A DNA stretch of 64,000 bases from Anabaena cylindrica PCC 7122 (GCF_000317695.1 NC_019771.1:4268001-4332000), one strand, 5' to 3'. Shown: positions 1 through 9,272, counted from the first letter of the stretch. The notes: generated by a model from the sequence alone, not told the origin. Made by a program: numbers and translations.

Positions 1-215
1 ATCTGTCTTTAGGCAGAGTTGTCCCTATCTCTCTAGATAGATGAGGTATAAGGGAGATAAGTTATATCTTCAGTTATGAGACATTGATAGGATTTCCTTG
101 GGTGGAAACTACATAGTTGTTAAAGCTTTTCCTTGCATAATTACAGCTAACCTATAAACCAATTTCTCTGCCATATATCCCTCCCTTCAAAAGAGGCATT
201 AGTGACTTCAAAATT

Positions 216-264
216 ATCCATCCACAGGTTCTAATTTTTATAGAGACTATGGATGGATTTTTTT
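216..264. terminator. Hairpin terminator beside the TPR gene
   Basis: An 8-bp stem (ATCCATCC at 216-223, GGATGGAT at 251-258) is followed by a run of T on the plus strand. It lies just past the stop codon of the minus-strand coiled-coil/TPR gene. The T tract favours termination of plus-strand transcription entering from the left; on the minus strand the tail is weaker. The loop is long (27 nt), so the call is tentative. Confidence 0.4.
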
Positions 265-271
265 AACCGAA

Positions 272-2650
272 TTAGCTGAGAATTAGTTTTTGGAAACTTG
301 GCTCATGCTTAATATCATCAAAATCTATATCAGTTGCAGCATCTTCCTTATAACTAGGTTTAAGTTGAATTGCTGTTTGTAGATTTTCTAAAGCTAATTC
401 TACTTCTCTCTGTAGCGCATAACAGGCTGCTTTATTGTAATAAGCACTAGGATAGTCTGATTTGATTTCTAGCGTTTTGTCAAAATCAGCGATCGCTTCG
501 TCATCCCTTCCTAATCTTACCAAAGTGTAACCACGTTTATCTAAAATCTTAGGAGAATTGGGTTGAAATTGCAGCGCTTGATCAAAAGATGCAAGTGCAT
601 CTTCATAACGTTCTAACTCTACCAAAGACAAACCCCGATTTAACCAAGCTACACCATCATCTGGCTGAATTTGGGTAGCTTTATCAAAACAGTTAAAGGC
701 TTCTTTATGTTTTCCTAAGTTCCCGCAAGCAACACCAATATCACACCAAGCTTGATGATAATCAGGTTTAATTTTGATAGCTTGGTTGTAAGAAGCAATA
801 GCTTCTTTATAGCGTTTTAGTCTATTCAAAATAATACCACGTTTGAGCCAAATTTCTGCATCATCAGATTTAATGTTTACCGCTTGCTCATAAATAGCAA
901 AAGCATCTTCATAACGTTTTTCTGAAAACAGCATATCTGCTTCTTTAGTATAATCATCAGCAGAAACTTCTGGTTGAGGTGCTTCTGATTCTGATATTGT
1001 TTCCAGTTTTGGCGTAGGTTTAACTTCTTTTAACTCTTCTAAAATAACATCTTTATGCTGTTGAGCATCTAATTGTAAGTCTGAAAGTTGGTTCACAAAT
1101 TCAGCTTCTAATTTTTTCAAATTCTCCAGAATTATCAATTTTTGTTTTTTAGCATCAGTTTGAATTTCTGAAACCTGAGAAGTAAATTCTCCACCGGATA
1201 CTTCTAAATTTTCAATAATTTGCTGTTGCCGAACTTGAGCAGTATTCTGTAATTCTGCAAGCTGATTAACAAATTCGGATTCTAACTTCTGTAAGTTTTC
1301 TAAAATTATCAATTTGTTTTCTTGAACATCAGTTTGAATATCTGAGAATTGAGAAGTAAATTCTCTACCAGATATTTCTAAATTATCAATAATTTGTTGT
1401 TGACGAACTTGAGCAGCATTTTGTAATTCTGCAAGCTGATTTACAAGTTCAGAGTCTAACTTTTGCAAATTTTTCTGAATCAGCGCTTGCTGTTGTTGAA
1501 CATCAGTGTAAATATCTGAAAACTGAGAAATAAATTCTCCACCAGATGTTGCTAAATTTTCAATAATTTGCTGTTGATGAACTTGAGCAGCATTCTGTAG
1601 TTCTGCAAGTTGGTGAGAGAATTCTAATTGTAAATTAACCAAACTATCAAAGACATTATCTTTTTGGGTTAGAGCATCAATTTGTAATTCTGCAATTTGT
1701 GATTTAAATAAATTATTTAGATTTTCTAAATGCTCTATAGTTATATCTTTTTGGTTTTTAGCATCTATCTGAAATTGAGATAATTCAGCCGTAAATTCTG
1801 ACTGTAATTTTGAGATACTTTCAAAAGTATAATCTTTATGCTGTAAAGCTTCTGACCCTAACCCATGAATTTGAGATATCAACTGAGAACGGGATTGTTC
1901 AATATCATTAACAGCAATATCTTTTTGGCTTTCCAGTTCTAACTTCAGTCTAGTAAATTGAGCAACTAAATCAGCTTCTAATTTTTTAGCATTTTCAATG
2001 GCAATTTTTTGTTGTTGACTAGATAAATTTAATTGTTCTAATTGAGTATTTAATTTAAATTCTAAATTACTGATATTTTCTTGAGCAGATTTAACCTCAC
2101 GCTCTAATGCTGTTAAAAATTCTTGTTTTGATTTTGGTAAATCCGATAATAAGATAGATAATTTATTCTCTTCACCTTGAATTTTTTGTTGAAGATTGTT
2201 AACTCCCTCTCCTAATTCATGGGTAAGATTTTGAGAGATTTTAATCAGGTTCTCCGCATCTTGATTAACTGTAATTAATTGAGCTTGCAAATTTTCGATT
2301 CCTTGTACTTGTTGCATTGCTCGCTCAACAATTTCTCGAATTATGGCCTTTCGTAGTAACCATAATGTAGCAATTAAAACCACAGGAAACAAACTTAAGA
2401 TAGTTAACCAGATATTGAGCAGGGTATTGGTGCGAGTGAAAGCACGCTCAAAGTCTGACTGTACTTGCTTTTGAAGTCTGTTTTCTGTTCGCAGTCTGGT
2501 TAATTCTTCCCGTTCCTGATTTGAGAGTACTTGAGCATGAGCGGATAGTTGGAGTTGTCCACTGACAAAACCAGTAGATATCAGCAAGGGTGATAATAAA
2601 ATTGCGCTTTTTAAAGCTAAATTGGAAATTATGGGGTTTTTGCTCTTCAT
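272..2650 (-). CDS. Membrane-anchored coiled-coil and TPR-repeat protein
   Basis: 792 residues. The N-terminus looks like a signal peptide (hydrophobic core about 13-35, possible cut after AHA near 39). A second hydrophobic segment at about 78-100 (NIWLTILSLFPVVLIATLWLL) should anchor it in the membrane. Residues about 110-550 are Gln/Glu/Leu-rich coiled coil. This includes three tandem 58-residue repeats (residues 348-521) beginning LAELQN. The C-terminal ~220 residues form about six TPR units, such as the one beginning AEIWLKRGIILNRLKRY. TPRs bind other proteins, so a scaffold role is inferred; no catalytic motif is visible and the family was not recognised by name. It is a single gene, divergent from the FAD oxidoreductase across a 491-bp gap. 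Confidence 0.75.
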   Translation of the reverse strand: MKSKNPIISNLALKSAILLSPLLISTGFVSGQLQLSAHAQVLSNQEREELTRLRTENRLQKQVQSDFERAFTRTNTLLNIWLTILSLFPVVLIATLWLLRKAIIREIVERAMQQVQGIENLQAQLITVNQDAENLIKISQNLTHELGEGVNNLQQKIQGEENKLSILLSDLPKSKQEFLTALEREVKSAQENISNLEFKLNTQLEQLNLSSQQQKIAIENAKKLEADLVAQFTRLKLELESQKDIAVNDIEQSRSQLISQIHGLGSEALQHKDYTFESISKLQSEFTAELSQFQIDAKNQKDITIEHLENLNNLFKSQIAELQIDALTQKDNVFDSLVNLQLEFSHQLAELQNAAQVHQQQIIENLATSGGEFISQFSDIYTDVQQQQALIQKNLQKLDSELVNQLAELQNAAQVRQQQIIDNLEISGREFTSQFSDIQTDVQENKLIILENLQKLESEFVNQLAELQNTAQVRQQQIIENLEVSGGEFTSQVSEIQTDAKKQKLIILENLKKLEAEFVNQLSDLQLDAQQHKDVILEELKEVKPTPKLETISESEAPQPEVSADDYTKEADMLFSEKRYEDAFAIYEQAVNIKSDDAEIWLKRGIILNRLKRYKEAIASYNQAIKIKPDYHQAWCDIGVACGNLGKHKEAFNCFDKATQIQPDDGVAWLNRGLSLVELERYEDALASFDQALQFQPNSPKILDKRGYTLVRLGRDDEAIADFDKTLEIKSDYPSAYYNKAACYALQREVELALENLQTAIQLKPSYKEDAATDIDFDDIKHEPSFQKLILS
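1088..1609 (-). repeat. Three tandem 174-bp coding repeats
   Basis: In-frame units start at 1609, 1435 and 1261, exactly 174 bp (58 codons) apart. Each encodes LAELQN(A/T)AQV(H/R)QQQII(E/D)NL and continues to a similar VNQ end. The copies differ at both DNA and protein level, so the duplication is not brand new. They lengthen the coiled coil by whole units. Confidence 0.85.
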
Positions 2651-3141
2651 AACAACCTTCCCTATCCGTTAGTTAGTTTTTGCAGCGGTCTGCCTATATG
2701 CCATCTATGATAGATGATGGGTGGGGTTGCTAGATTTTAGAGAGGTTGTTTGATTTTAGCAGATTAGTGGAGTGCGATCGCTCCGGCACGTTATGCGAAC
2801 ACCTAGTTATTCAATTGAAAATATACTCTTATTCTCGGATATAACCTTATATATAAGTAAAATTGAACCGATATTTTATAACTCTTAATTATGTGGCAAA
2901 GGATAACCAAAGAATTACGCAAAATACATATTTATTAGTTTACAGCAGGGTTCATATATTTGTACCACATCCTTCTTATTCTCCTCCTTTCTTCCTTTGC
3001 GCCTTTGCGTCTTTGCGTGAGATTTAAAAATGTGGTTCATTGACCTGAAAATCGCTGTAATATATTTTATTCAACCTCACCAAGAACATTTCCCCAAAGC
3101 TACCGTCTACAATTTGACGTAGTGTACAGAATGCATAAACC
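2651..3141. other. Intergenic region, divergent promoters
   Basis: This is a 491-bp AT-rich gap between the minus-strand TPR gene and the plus-strand FAD oxidoreductase. It holds one HIP1 site near 2775 and a short tandem repeat at 2994-3020. Both flanking genes must be transcribed from here, but I could not pick a convincing promoter pair. No coding frame or RNA gene was seen. Confidence 0.6.
2994..3020. repeat. Short tandem CTTTGCG repeat
   Basis: Three imperfect copies of a CTTTGCG(C/T) unit lie side by side. This kind of short intergenic tandem repeat is common in filamentous cyanobacterial genomes. No function is implied. Confidence 0.6.
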
Positions 3142-5172
3142 ATGAAAAACAGACACAAAATGGCTTGTCACCAAAAATCTCTCATTAGTCTCAGCTTAAT
3201 TACCACCTTTCTCACACCCTATTCCGTTGCTGCTACAACTCCACGCACTCCTGATAAAACCGTCAACTGTGAAATTCTTGTGGTTGGTGGTGGACTCTCT
3301 GGAGTTGCTACAGCTTATGAAGGGTTACTCGCAGGACGGACGGTTTGCTTAACGGAAATAACCGACTGGTTAGGTGGACAAATATCTTCTCAAGGTACAT
3401 CTGCATTAGACGAAAGACCAACCCAACGAGCTAAACAATTCTATTCTCGTGGATATTTGGAATTAAGAAACCGCATTCAACGCAAATATGGCAAACTAAA
3501 TCCTGGTGATTGTTGGGTAAGCGACTCTTGCTTTCTCCCCCGTGATGCTCACAACATCATGACACAAATGCTTAAAGAAGCTGAAAAACGGGGTAGAGGA
3601 AAGTTGCAATGGTTTCCCAATACAGTAATTAAAGATTTAGCAATTAGTGAAGATGGTAAAATCATTAATAGTGCGATCGCAATTCAACATCAACCAGCAA
3701 CAGGCGCACCACCCCTAAACACCGCTACATTATCTCAAACCATTGAAGATGCTTATCGCTACGAAAACTCCCCACAATTAAGCAAAACTTTAATTCGCTT
3801 TCTCCCCAAACAAACTAAAAACAATACTTCCAAATGGTATGTTGTAGACACCAGCGAAACCGGGGAAATTATCGCTTTAGCCGATGTTCCTTACAGACTC
3901 GGAATTGATGCGCTTTCCTATTTAGAACCTTCATCTTCTAGCACTACCAACGACTCCTATTGTACCCAAGGTTTTACTTATACCTTTGCAATGGAGTCTA
4001 CCAAAGACCCGCAAAATCAAGTAATGCCCCCATTCTATCCCCAATATGCGCCATATTTTAGCTATGAATTAGCGCGATTGGCAAATTTTGATTTAGTCTT
4101 TACCTACAGACGGATTTGGAGTCCGCAAAAAGGACAACCAACTACATTCAATGGGGTTAAGTTTACCGCACCCACACCAGGAGACATCTCCATGCAAAAC
4201 TGGACTTGGGGGAATGACTACCGTCCAGGAACTGCTAATGATAATCTCATTTATACACGTCAACAATTACAAACTTCTGGACAGTTAAACCCTGGAGGTT
4301 GGACGGGGGGACTAAGAACCGAAACCCTCCGCAAAGGTGAAGAAAATGCCCTTGCTTATTATTACTGGTTAGTCGCGGGAAATACTGACTCCCAACTCGG
4401 TGCAGGTGTAAAGCAACCCCAACCAAATAACCGTTTGTTAACAGGGTTAAATTCTCCAATGGGAACTGCACACGGTTTATCAAAATACCCATATATGCGG
4501 GAAGGAAGACGCATTATCGGCCGTCCTAGTTGGGGACAACCGGAAGGTTTTGGAATTTGGGAAATTGATATTTCTCGCCGTAATTATAATGATGAGTATT
4601 ACCGGAAAAACTTGCCCGCAGATATGTATCGTTGGTTAACAGCAGCACTGGCAGGTTTAGAAGCACCATCAGTAATTAGTGGTCAAATCTCTCCAGATAA
4701 GGTCATGCGGCGGAGTCGTTCAACGATTTTCCCTGATTCTGTGGGTATCGGTCATTACGCCATAGATTTCCATCCTTGCATGACAAAAAGTCCCGCTGAA
4801 GCACCTGGTAATACTGAACGTGCGGGAGAAAGACGGGGTGCTGGACAAGCATATCCTTTCCAAATTGCCCTCAGAGCCATGATTCCCCAAAAAATTGATA
4901 ATTTATTAGTAGGGGGTAAAAGTATTGCTACCAGCCATATAGCTGCTGCTGCCTATCGGGTTCATTCCTTTGAATGGTCTTCTGGTGCGGCTGCGGGAAC
5001 TGTGGCCAGTTTTGCAATCAAAGAAAATATTGCACCCTATCAATTAGTTGATGATTTACCTAAACAAGAACCGCAATTACAAGTTTTAAAACGGCTGTTG
5101 GAACAAAATGGTAATCCTACAGCTTTTCCTGATACTTCCATTTTTAACCAAAATTGGGAAGATTGGCGGTAG
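3142..5172 (+). CDS. Exported FAD-dependent oxidoreductase
   Basis: 676 residues. An N-terminal signal peptide is visible (hydrophobic stretch about residues 13-30, possible cut near SVA-A). A dinucleotide-binding fold opens the mature protein: VVGGGLSGVATAYEG at about 47-61, followed by an acidic strand end and WLGGQ. This is typical of the FAD_oxidored (PF12831-like) group. A second conserved block near the C-terminus (NLLVGGKSIATSHIAAAAYR) would close the FAD site. The substrate is unknown. It is convergent with tonB and close to an iron-type uptake locus, so a periplasmic redox role linked to that locus is possible but only inferred. The start at 3142 is kept; an in-frame ATG six codons later would also leave a signal peptide. 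Confidence 0.75.
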   Translation: MKNRHKMACHQKSLISLSLITTFLTPYSVAATTPRTPDKTVNCEILVVGGGLSGVATAYEGLLAGRTVCLTEITDWLGGQISSQGTSALDERPTQRAKQFYSRGYLELRNRIQRKYGKLNPGDCWVSDSCFLPRDAHNIMTQMLKEAEKRGRGKLQWFPNTVIKDLAISEDGKIINSAIAIQHQPATGAPPLNTATLSQTIEDAYRYENSPQLSKTLIRFLPKQTKNNTSKWYVVDTSETGEIIALADVPYRLGIDALSYLEPSSSSTTNDSYCTQGFTYTFAMESTKDPQNQVMPPFYPQYAPYFSYELARLANFDLVFTYRRIWSPQKGQPTTFNGVKFTAPTPGDISMQNWTWGNDYRPGTANDNLIYTRQQLQTSGQLNPGGWTGGLRTETLRKGEENALAYYYWLVAGNTDSQLGAGVKQPQPNNRLLTGLNSPMGTAHGLSKYPYMREGRRIIGRPSWGQPEGFGIWEIDISRRNYNDEYYRKNLPADMYRWLTAALAGLEAPSVISGQISPDKVMRRSRSTIFPDSVGIGHYAIDFHPCMTKSPAEAPGNTERAGERRGAGQAYPFQIALRAMIPQKIDNLLVGGKSIATSHIAAAAYRVHSFEWSSGAAAGTVASFAIKENIAPYQLVDDLPKQEPQLQVLKRLLEQNGNPTAFPDTSIFNQNWEDWR

Positions 5173-5186
5173 GTTCAACATCTGTT

Positions 5187-5214
5187 GTAGAGACTGTCTA
5201 GGGAACGTCTCTAC
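5187..5214. repeat. GTAGAGAC palindromic repeat between convergent genes
   Basis: An 8-bp stem GTAGAGAC (5187-5194) and GTCTCTAC (5207-5214) encloses a 12-nt loop. It lies in the 55-bp gap between the convergent FAD oxidoreductase and tonB genes. It resembles an interspersed cyanobacterial palindrome, and could also help terminate both transcripts although it lacks a strong T tract. Confidence 0.55.
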
Positions 5215-5227
5215 TCTGGCTCTATCG

Positions 5228-6850
5228 TTAAGGTTGTTGATTTGGCTCTGACGATGCTGGTTGTTGCAAACGTCGCCGCCAGCTGCTAGGTTGAGGACTA
5301 CTTTGACTATTGTTAGTGACTGGAGAAGCTGGAGTTGCTTCCCGTCTTCGTCTTCTTTTGGTTGTTTGTCCTGAAGATGAAGAAGCATTAGTTACTGCTG
5401 GATTTCTTCTTCTTCTGAGAGCTTCTCCCAAACGCTGACCTTTAGTTGCTGATGAAGTGGAAGCAGATTCTGTTGATGCTGCTGTGTTTCTGCTGCGGCG
5501 AATTCTTCTGGTGATTGGGTTCGGTTCTCTAGGAATATTTTCATTAACAGATGTTACTAATCTTCGGCTGCGTCTTGGTGTTTCGCTTGCAGAATTACTT
5601 GCATTGTTTGTAGATGCAGCGTTTCTTTGTTCTGATTCTCTTTGTTTCTTGCGTTCTTGCAGTTGGCGATGTCGTTGGGAACCTGCGATCGCATATTCAG
5701 TCCCAATACTAACACCTTGTCTACCTTCTGAACTGGGTTTGAGTTTCCACTTTTGCGCTCGATCTAAATGTTCTGCATCTAATTTCTCGTTACCACTAGA
5801 TCTCAACAACCGCACCTTAGTAACATTACCCTGATTATCAGTATCAACAGCTACTTCAACTCTGCCCTCTACTCCTCTTCTCCTCGCCCAATCTGGATAA
5901 TTTGTATCGCACTCCCGACAAGCAGCACGGCCATTACCTCTACCAGAGTTAGTACTTAATTTGGGAGTTGTTGGTGCAGTTGCAACTTTTGAACCACTAC
6001 CGCTGCCACTACCACTACCACTGCCGCTGCCACTACCACTGCCACTACCACTACCGCTACCACTACCGCTACCACTGCCGCTGCCACTGCCACTACCACT
6101 ACCACTGCCGCTACCACTGCCGCTACCACTACCGCTGCCACTGCCACTACCAAGAAGCCCTGATGAGTTTGATGTTACGGCACCATTCCCACCCACAGTA
6201 CCTTGAGAGGGTTGTAAAACTCCTTGATTTGACCCATTATCTCTAATTCCTGCCAGCAATTTGCTTAAATTTGCACTAGATTGTGAAAATGCTTGTACTG
6301 TCGTGCTATCTCTAGATGAAGTTTGAGTAAGTATATTTTGAGGAGCAGACGCTTTTACTTGAGACTGTGGTTCTAATTTCCTTTCCGAGACAGGTTCTTT
6401 GGGTATAGATGGTAAAGGTTTAAGATCTTCTATTTTCGGAAATGGAACGACAGCAGATGCTACCTTGTTTTGTTGCGGCTTTAATTCAGATGTGGAAGAA
6501 ATGTTATTGATACTCAAACCACCACCGCCACCGCCACCAGAACGACTGTTTGAATTAGTCAAAATCCGTGAATTTTCAGCAATATCAGGTTGTGTCAGTT
6601 CTAGTTTTTCTAGAGGTTTTGATTCTATCTTCGGTGGAGTTTCTACCATAGTAATTTCTAGTGGCTCTTCTGTCATTTCCGGCACTTTCATTAGTAGATT
6701 ACCAATACCAGAAGCCAGTAACCCAATGTGTAGAGTTAACGATCCAATCAAACTATATGTTAAAAAAGTTCTCAGTGTTTTTATTTCTTGCTCTCGCTGC
6801 TGTAGGGCTATGCTAGAAAAATTCATATGTTTATTGCTAGATACTTTCAT
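5228..6850 (-). CDS. tonB: TonB-family energy transducer with Ser-Gly spacer and basic tail
   Basis: 540 residues, about twice the usual TonB length. One N-terminal membrane segment (about 28-52) precedes a Pro/Glu-rich linker. At residues 234-287 there are 27 perfect Ser-Gly pairs. The TonB C-terminal domain follows (about 305-385): CRECDTNYPDWARRRGVEG, then VAVDTDNQGNVTKVRLLRSSG. The CxxC at 311-314 is an addition worth noting. About 155 more residues follow, rich in Arg, Ser and Asn (runs such as RRSRR and KRRRRR), which ordinary TonB lacks. TonB passes proton-motive energy from ExbB-ExbD to outer-membrane receptors. The gene is divergent from exbB-exbD across 260 bp. Start ATG at 6850; a second ATG eight codons later is possible. 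Confidence 0.85.
   Translation of the reverse strand: MKVSSNKHMNFSSIALQQREQEIKTLRTFLTYSLIGSLTLHIGLLASGIGNLLMKVPEMTEEPLEITMVETPPKIESKPLEKLELTQPDIAENSRILTNSNSRSGGGGGGGLSINNISSTSELKPQQNKVASAVVPFPKIEDLKPLPSIPKEPVSERKLEPQSQVKASAPQNILTQTSSRDSTTVQAFSQSSANLSKLLAGIRDNGSNQGVLQPSQGTVGGNGAVTSNSSGLLGSGSGSGSGSGSGSGSGSGSGSGSGSGSGSGSGSGSGSGSGSGSGSGSGSGSGSKVATAPTTPKLSTNSGRGNGRAACRECDTNYPDWARRRGVEGRVEVAVDTDNQGNVTKVRLLRSSGNEKLDAEHLDRAQKWKLKPSSEGRQGVSIGTEYAIAGSQRHRQLQERKKQRESEQRNAASTNNASNSASETPRRSRRLVTSVNENIPREPNPITRRIRRSRNTAASTESASTSSATKGQRLGEALRRRRNPAVTNASSSSGQTTKRRRRREATPASPVTNNSQSSPQPSSWRRRLQQPASSEPNQQP
5990..6151 (-). repeat. 6-bp tandem repeat encoding (Ser-Gly)27
   Basis: 162 bp of an uninterrupted 6-bp period encode 27 Gly-Ser pairs inside tonB. 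Synonymous codons vary (GGT or GGC, AGT or AGC), so it is not a perfect DNA microsatellite. Such tracts can still change length by slippage in whole 6-bp units and stay in frame. Long open frames on the other five readings are artefacts of this composition. Confidence 0.95.
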
Positions 6851-7008
6851 TAATTCTGGAAGAATATCAGAGATTTGATAAAAATGTCAATCGATAAATC
6901 TTAACTTTTATTTTTGCTCTTTTTATCTAAAATCTCTAATTAGGCAATGATTTTAGCGACTAAAACCCTAATAATAACGGTATTTTCACTATGGCTGGTA
7001 TTAAAATC

Positions 7009-7037
7009 TTGACAAGAATTCCTATTTAGTTTAATTT
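7009..7037 (+). promoter_or_regulatory. Candidate promoter for exbB-exbD
   Basis: TTGACA at 7009-7014 and TAATTT at 7032-7037 are 17 bp apart, about 75 bp upstream of the exbB start. This matches a sigma70-type promoter. A Fur operator would be expected if the locus is iron-controlled; the surroundings are AT-rich but I could not define one. Confidence 0.4.
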
Positions 7038-7110
7038 AATTTGAGAAGTTATGTCAGTTAACTTAAACTCAATTACTTAGGAAAATTACTGAAAGGCTTG
7101 CAAATCAGAC

Positions 7111-7764
7111 ATGGATATTAAAAATCTGTTTATCGCAGGTGGTGTGGTAATGTGGCCCCTGCTTGGTTCTTCTGTGTTGGCGGTAGGGTTAATTATCGAA
7201 CGGATCAAATTTTGGGCAAAAATCAGTACCCGTCAGCAACGGGTAGTCCGAAACGTGTTGAATCTCTATCGTCAGGATAATGTAGTAAGTACAATTGATA
7301 CACTGCGAAAGAATGCAGATTTACCCATAGCGCGGATATTTTTAACAGCTTTAGAACTGGAAGAACCAAATCCAGAAGAATTTCGTTTGGCGTTGGAGAG
7401 TGAAGCCCAGGCAGAAATACCTTTGTTCAAAAGGTTTAATACAATTTTTGATACTATTATTGCCCTCGCGCCCCTGTTAGGATTACTGGGAACGGTATTG
7501 GGGTTGATTAGTTCTTTTGCTTCACTCAATCTTGGTGATGTTGGCGGAACAAAAACTGCGGGGGTAACTAGCGGTATTAGTGAAGCGTTGGTTTCCACTG
7601 CGTCTGGGTTAATTGTGGCAATTTTTACCCTTGTTTTTGCTAATACTTTCCGGGGATTTTATCAAAGGCAAATTGCTTTGATTCAAGAATATGGTGGTCA
7701 TTTAGAACTATTATACCGTCGTCGCTACGAAAAAGGAGAAAAAGCGTATGCGTCTACAAGATGA
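7111..7764 (+). CDS. exbB: ExbB/TolQ-type proton channel subunit
   Basis: 217 residues of the MotA/TolQ/ExbB family. An N-terminal membrane segment (MWPLLGSSVLAVGLIIERI, about 14-32) is followed by a cytoplasmic stretch. The conserved core is LAPLLGLLGTVLGLISSF (about 127-144) and GISEALVSTASGLIVAIFTL. ExbB pentamers with ExbD form the inner-membrane motor that drives TonB. It overlaps exbD by 17 bp, so the pair is probably translationally coupled. A paralogous exbB lies at 21 kb with the same opening MDI..LF..GG..MWPLL. Confidence 0.9.
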   Translation: MDIKNLFIAGGVVMWPLLGSSVLAVGLIIERIKFWAKISTRQQRVVRNVLNLYRQDNVVSTIDTLRKNADLPIARIFLTALELEEPNPEEFRLALESEAQAEIPLFKRFNTIFDTIIALAPLLGLLGTVLGLISSFASLNLGDVGGTKTAGVTSGISEALVSTASGLIVAIFTLVFANTFRGFYQRQIALIQEYGGHLELLYRRRYEKGEKAYASTR

Positions 7765-8146
7765 GCCGGAAATTCCAGCACAGATTAATATTGTGCCGAT
7801 GATTGATGTTATTTTTGCGATTTTGACATTTTTTATTATGTCAACGTTGTATTTAACTCGTTCCGAAGGTTTACCAGTTAGTTTACCTCAGGCAGCTACG
7901 GGTAAAACAGATCGTCCTGCACAGGTGACGGTGACAATTAATAAGAATGGAGAGATATTTTTGAACAAAAAAGCAATTAGTTTAGAACAATTAGAAACAG
8001 GAGTGAGAGAAAAGTTAGAACCGAAAACACAGTTGATGGTGGTACTAAATGCTGATGAAAAAGTTAATCATGGACAAGTGGTAGCGGTGATGGATAAAGT
8101 GCGACGGGTAGAAGGAGTGAAATTAGGTGTAGCTACACGGAAATAG
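7748..8146 (+). CDS. exbD: ExbD/TolR-type biopolymer transport protein
   Basis: 132 residues. One membrane helix, NIVPMIDVIFAILTFFIMST (about 14-33), contains the Asp that ExbD/TolR proteins use in proton translocation. A small periplasmic domain follows (VTVTINKNGEIFLNKKAIS, then a VVLNADEKVNHGQVVAVMD segment), which is standard for the family. It overlaps exbB and is followed after 130 bp by the FecCD-type permease genes, so one transcript is plausible. Confidence 0.9.
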   Translation: MRLQDEPEIPAQINIVPMIDVIFAILTFFIMSTLYLTRSEGLPVSLPQAATGKTDRPAQVTVTINKNGEIFLNKKAISLEQLETGVREKLEPKTQLMVVLNADEKVNHGQVVAVMDKVRRVEGVKLGVATRK

Positions 8147-8276
8147 TTTTAAAAGGATTCAGGAGTCATGAGTCAAGAAGGAAGGAAGCATAAAAACAAG
8201 ACAGTATAAAGTATGACAACTGATTCTTTCATTTTTAACAGGCGGATAACACCAACGGTGGGAGGCTAATAATTTG

Positions 8277-9272
8277 ATGAATTCGGCGGCTAAACCTGTG
8301 TTCAGCTTGGTTGTATGTGTGGTGCTGCTACTAGTTTGTTTGGTCTCTAGTGTCACGTTAGGGGCAGTAGAAATACCAATAAATAAGATTTTGACATCCT
8401 TTGTCAGCTTTGATGGTTCATATCAACATTTAGTTATTCAAACTGTCAGATTACCGCGATCGCTCATTGCCATTTTAGTCGGTGCAGCCCTGGCAGTATC
8501 TGGGGCATTAATGCAAGGTTTAACACGCAATCCCTTAGCAGATCCAGGTATTTTGGGCATTGAAGTCGGTGCAGCACTCACCGTAGTTATCACAACTTTT
8601 GTGTTTGGTACTTCATCAGTTGCTACCTTGACAATTGCGGCTTTTTTGGGTGCGGGAGTTACAGCAACTTTAGTCTACTTCCTGGGTTCACTGGGAAAGG
8701 GAGGTGCTACCCCACTCAATCTCACAGTAGCAGGTGCAGCACTGACAGCTTTAATTTCTTCCCTCACCACTGCGATTTTAATCATCAGTCAACGCACATT
8801 AGAAGAAATTAGATTTTGGTTAGCTGGTTCATTAGCAGGTAGAGATACCACTATACTCGTTTCCGCACTACCGTTTATCATCATCGGCTTAGTAATTGCC
8901 TTTGCTTTGGGTAGACAAATTACCACCATGAGTCTAGGTGACGATGTAGCCAAAGGCTTAGGTCAAAAAACAGCCTGGATAAAAATCCTGACTGCCCTCA
9001 GCGTAGTTTTACTAGCAGGAAGTTCAGTAGCCCTTGCTGGTCCCATCGGTTTTATTGGTTTAGTTGTTCCCCACATAGTCCGATTTTTCATTAAAACCGA
9101 TTATCGCTGGATTTTGCCTTATTCCGCTGTTGTGGGGGCAACTCTGCTCTTAGTAGCAGATATTACCGCCCGTGTCGTCCTCAAACCCCAGGAATTACCT
9201 GTAGGTGTGATGACTGCACTGGTGGGCGCTCCCTTTTTTGTCTACCTGGCTAAATCAAAGGTGAAAAAATGA
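8277..9272 (+). CDS. FecCD-type ABC transporter permease, first subunit
   Basis: 331 residues, the normal length for a BtuC/FecCD permease with about ten membrane helices. Family marks include LPRSLIAILVGAALAVSGAL, NPLADPGILGIEVGAAL and GPIGFIGLVVPHIVR. The pair transports ferric siderophores, haem or cobalamin across the inner membrane. I chose ATG 8277 over the preceding TTG because GGGAGG at 8260-8265 is well placed for it. It overlaps the next permease by 4 bp (ATGA). Substrate cannot be read from sequence; co-location with tonB-exbBD favours a ferric siderophore. Confidence 0.88.
   Translation: MNSAAKPVFSLVVCVVLLLVCLVSSVTLGAVEIPINKILTSFVSFDGSYQHLVIQTVRLPRSLIAILVGAALAVSGALMQGLTRNPLADPGILGIEVGAALTVVITTFVFGTSSVATLTIAAFLGAGVTATLVYFLGSLGKGGATPLNLTVAGAALTALISSLTTAILIISQRTLEEIRFWLAGSLAGRDTTILVSALPFIIIGLVIAFALGRQITTMSLGDDVAKGLGQKTAWIKILTALSVVLLAGSSVALAGPIGFIGLVVPHIVRFFIKTDYRWILPYSAVVGATLLLVADITARVVLKPQELPVGVMTALVGAPFFVYLAKSKVKK

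Noticed and set aside
5457..5834. Plus-strand frame opposite the tonB 3' half
   Set aside because: Antisense to a recognised gene, no ribosome site, Leu/Cys/Arg-rich composition typical of a shadow.
5956..6246. Three long open frames overlapping the Ser-Gly tract (Val/Ala-rich, Pro/Leu-rich and His/Tyr/Cys-rich readings)
   Set aside because: They are forced by the 6-bp repeat being stop-free in every frame. Only the tonB frame has a domain context.
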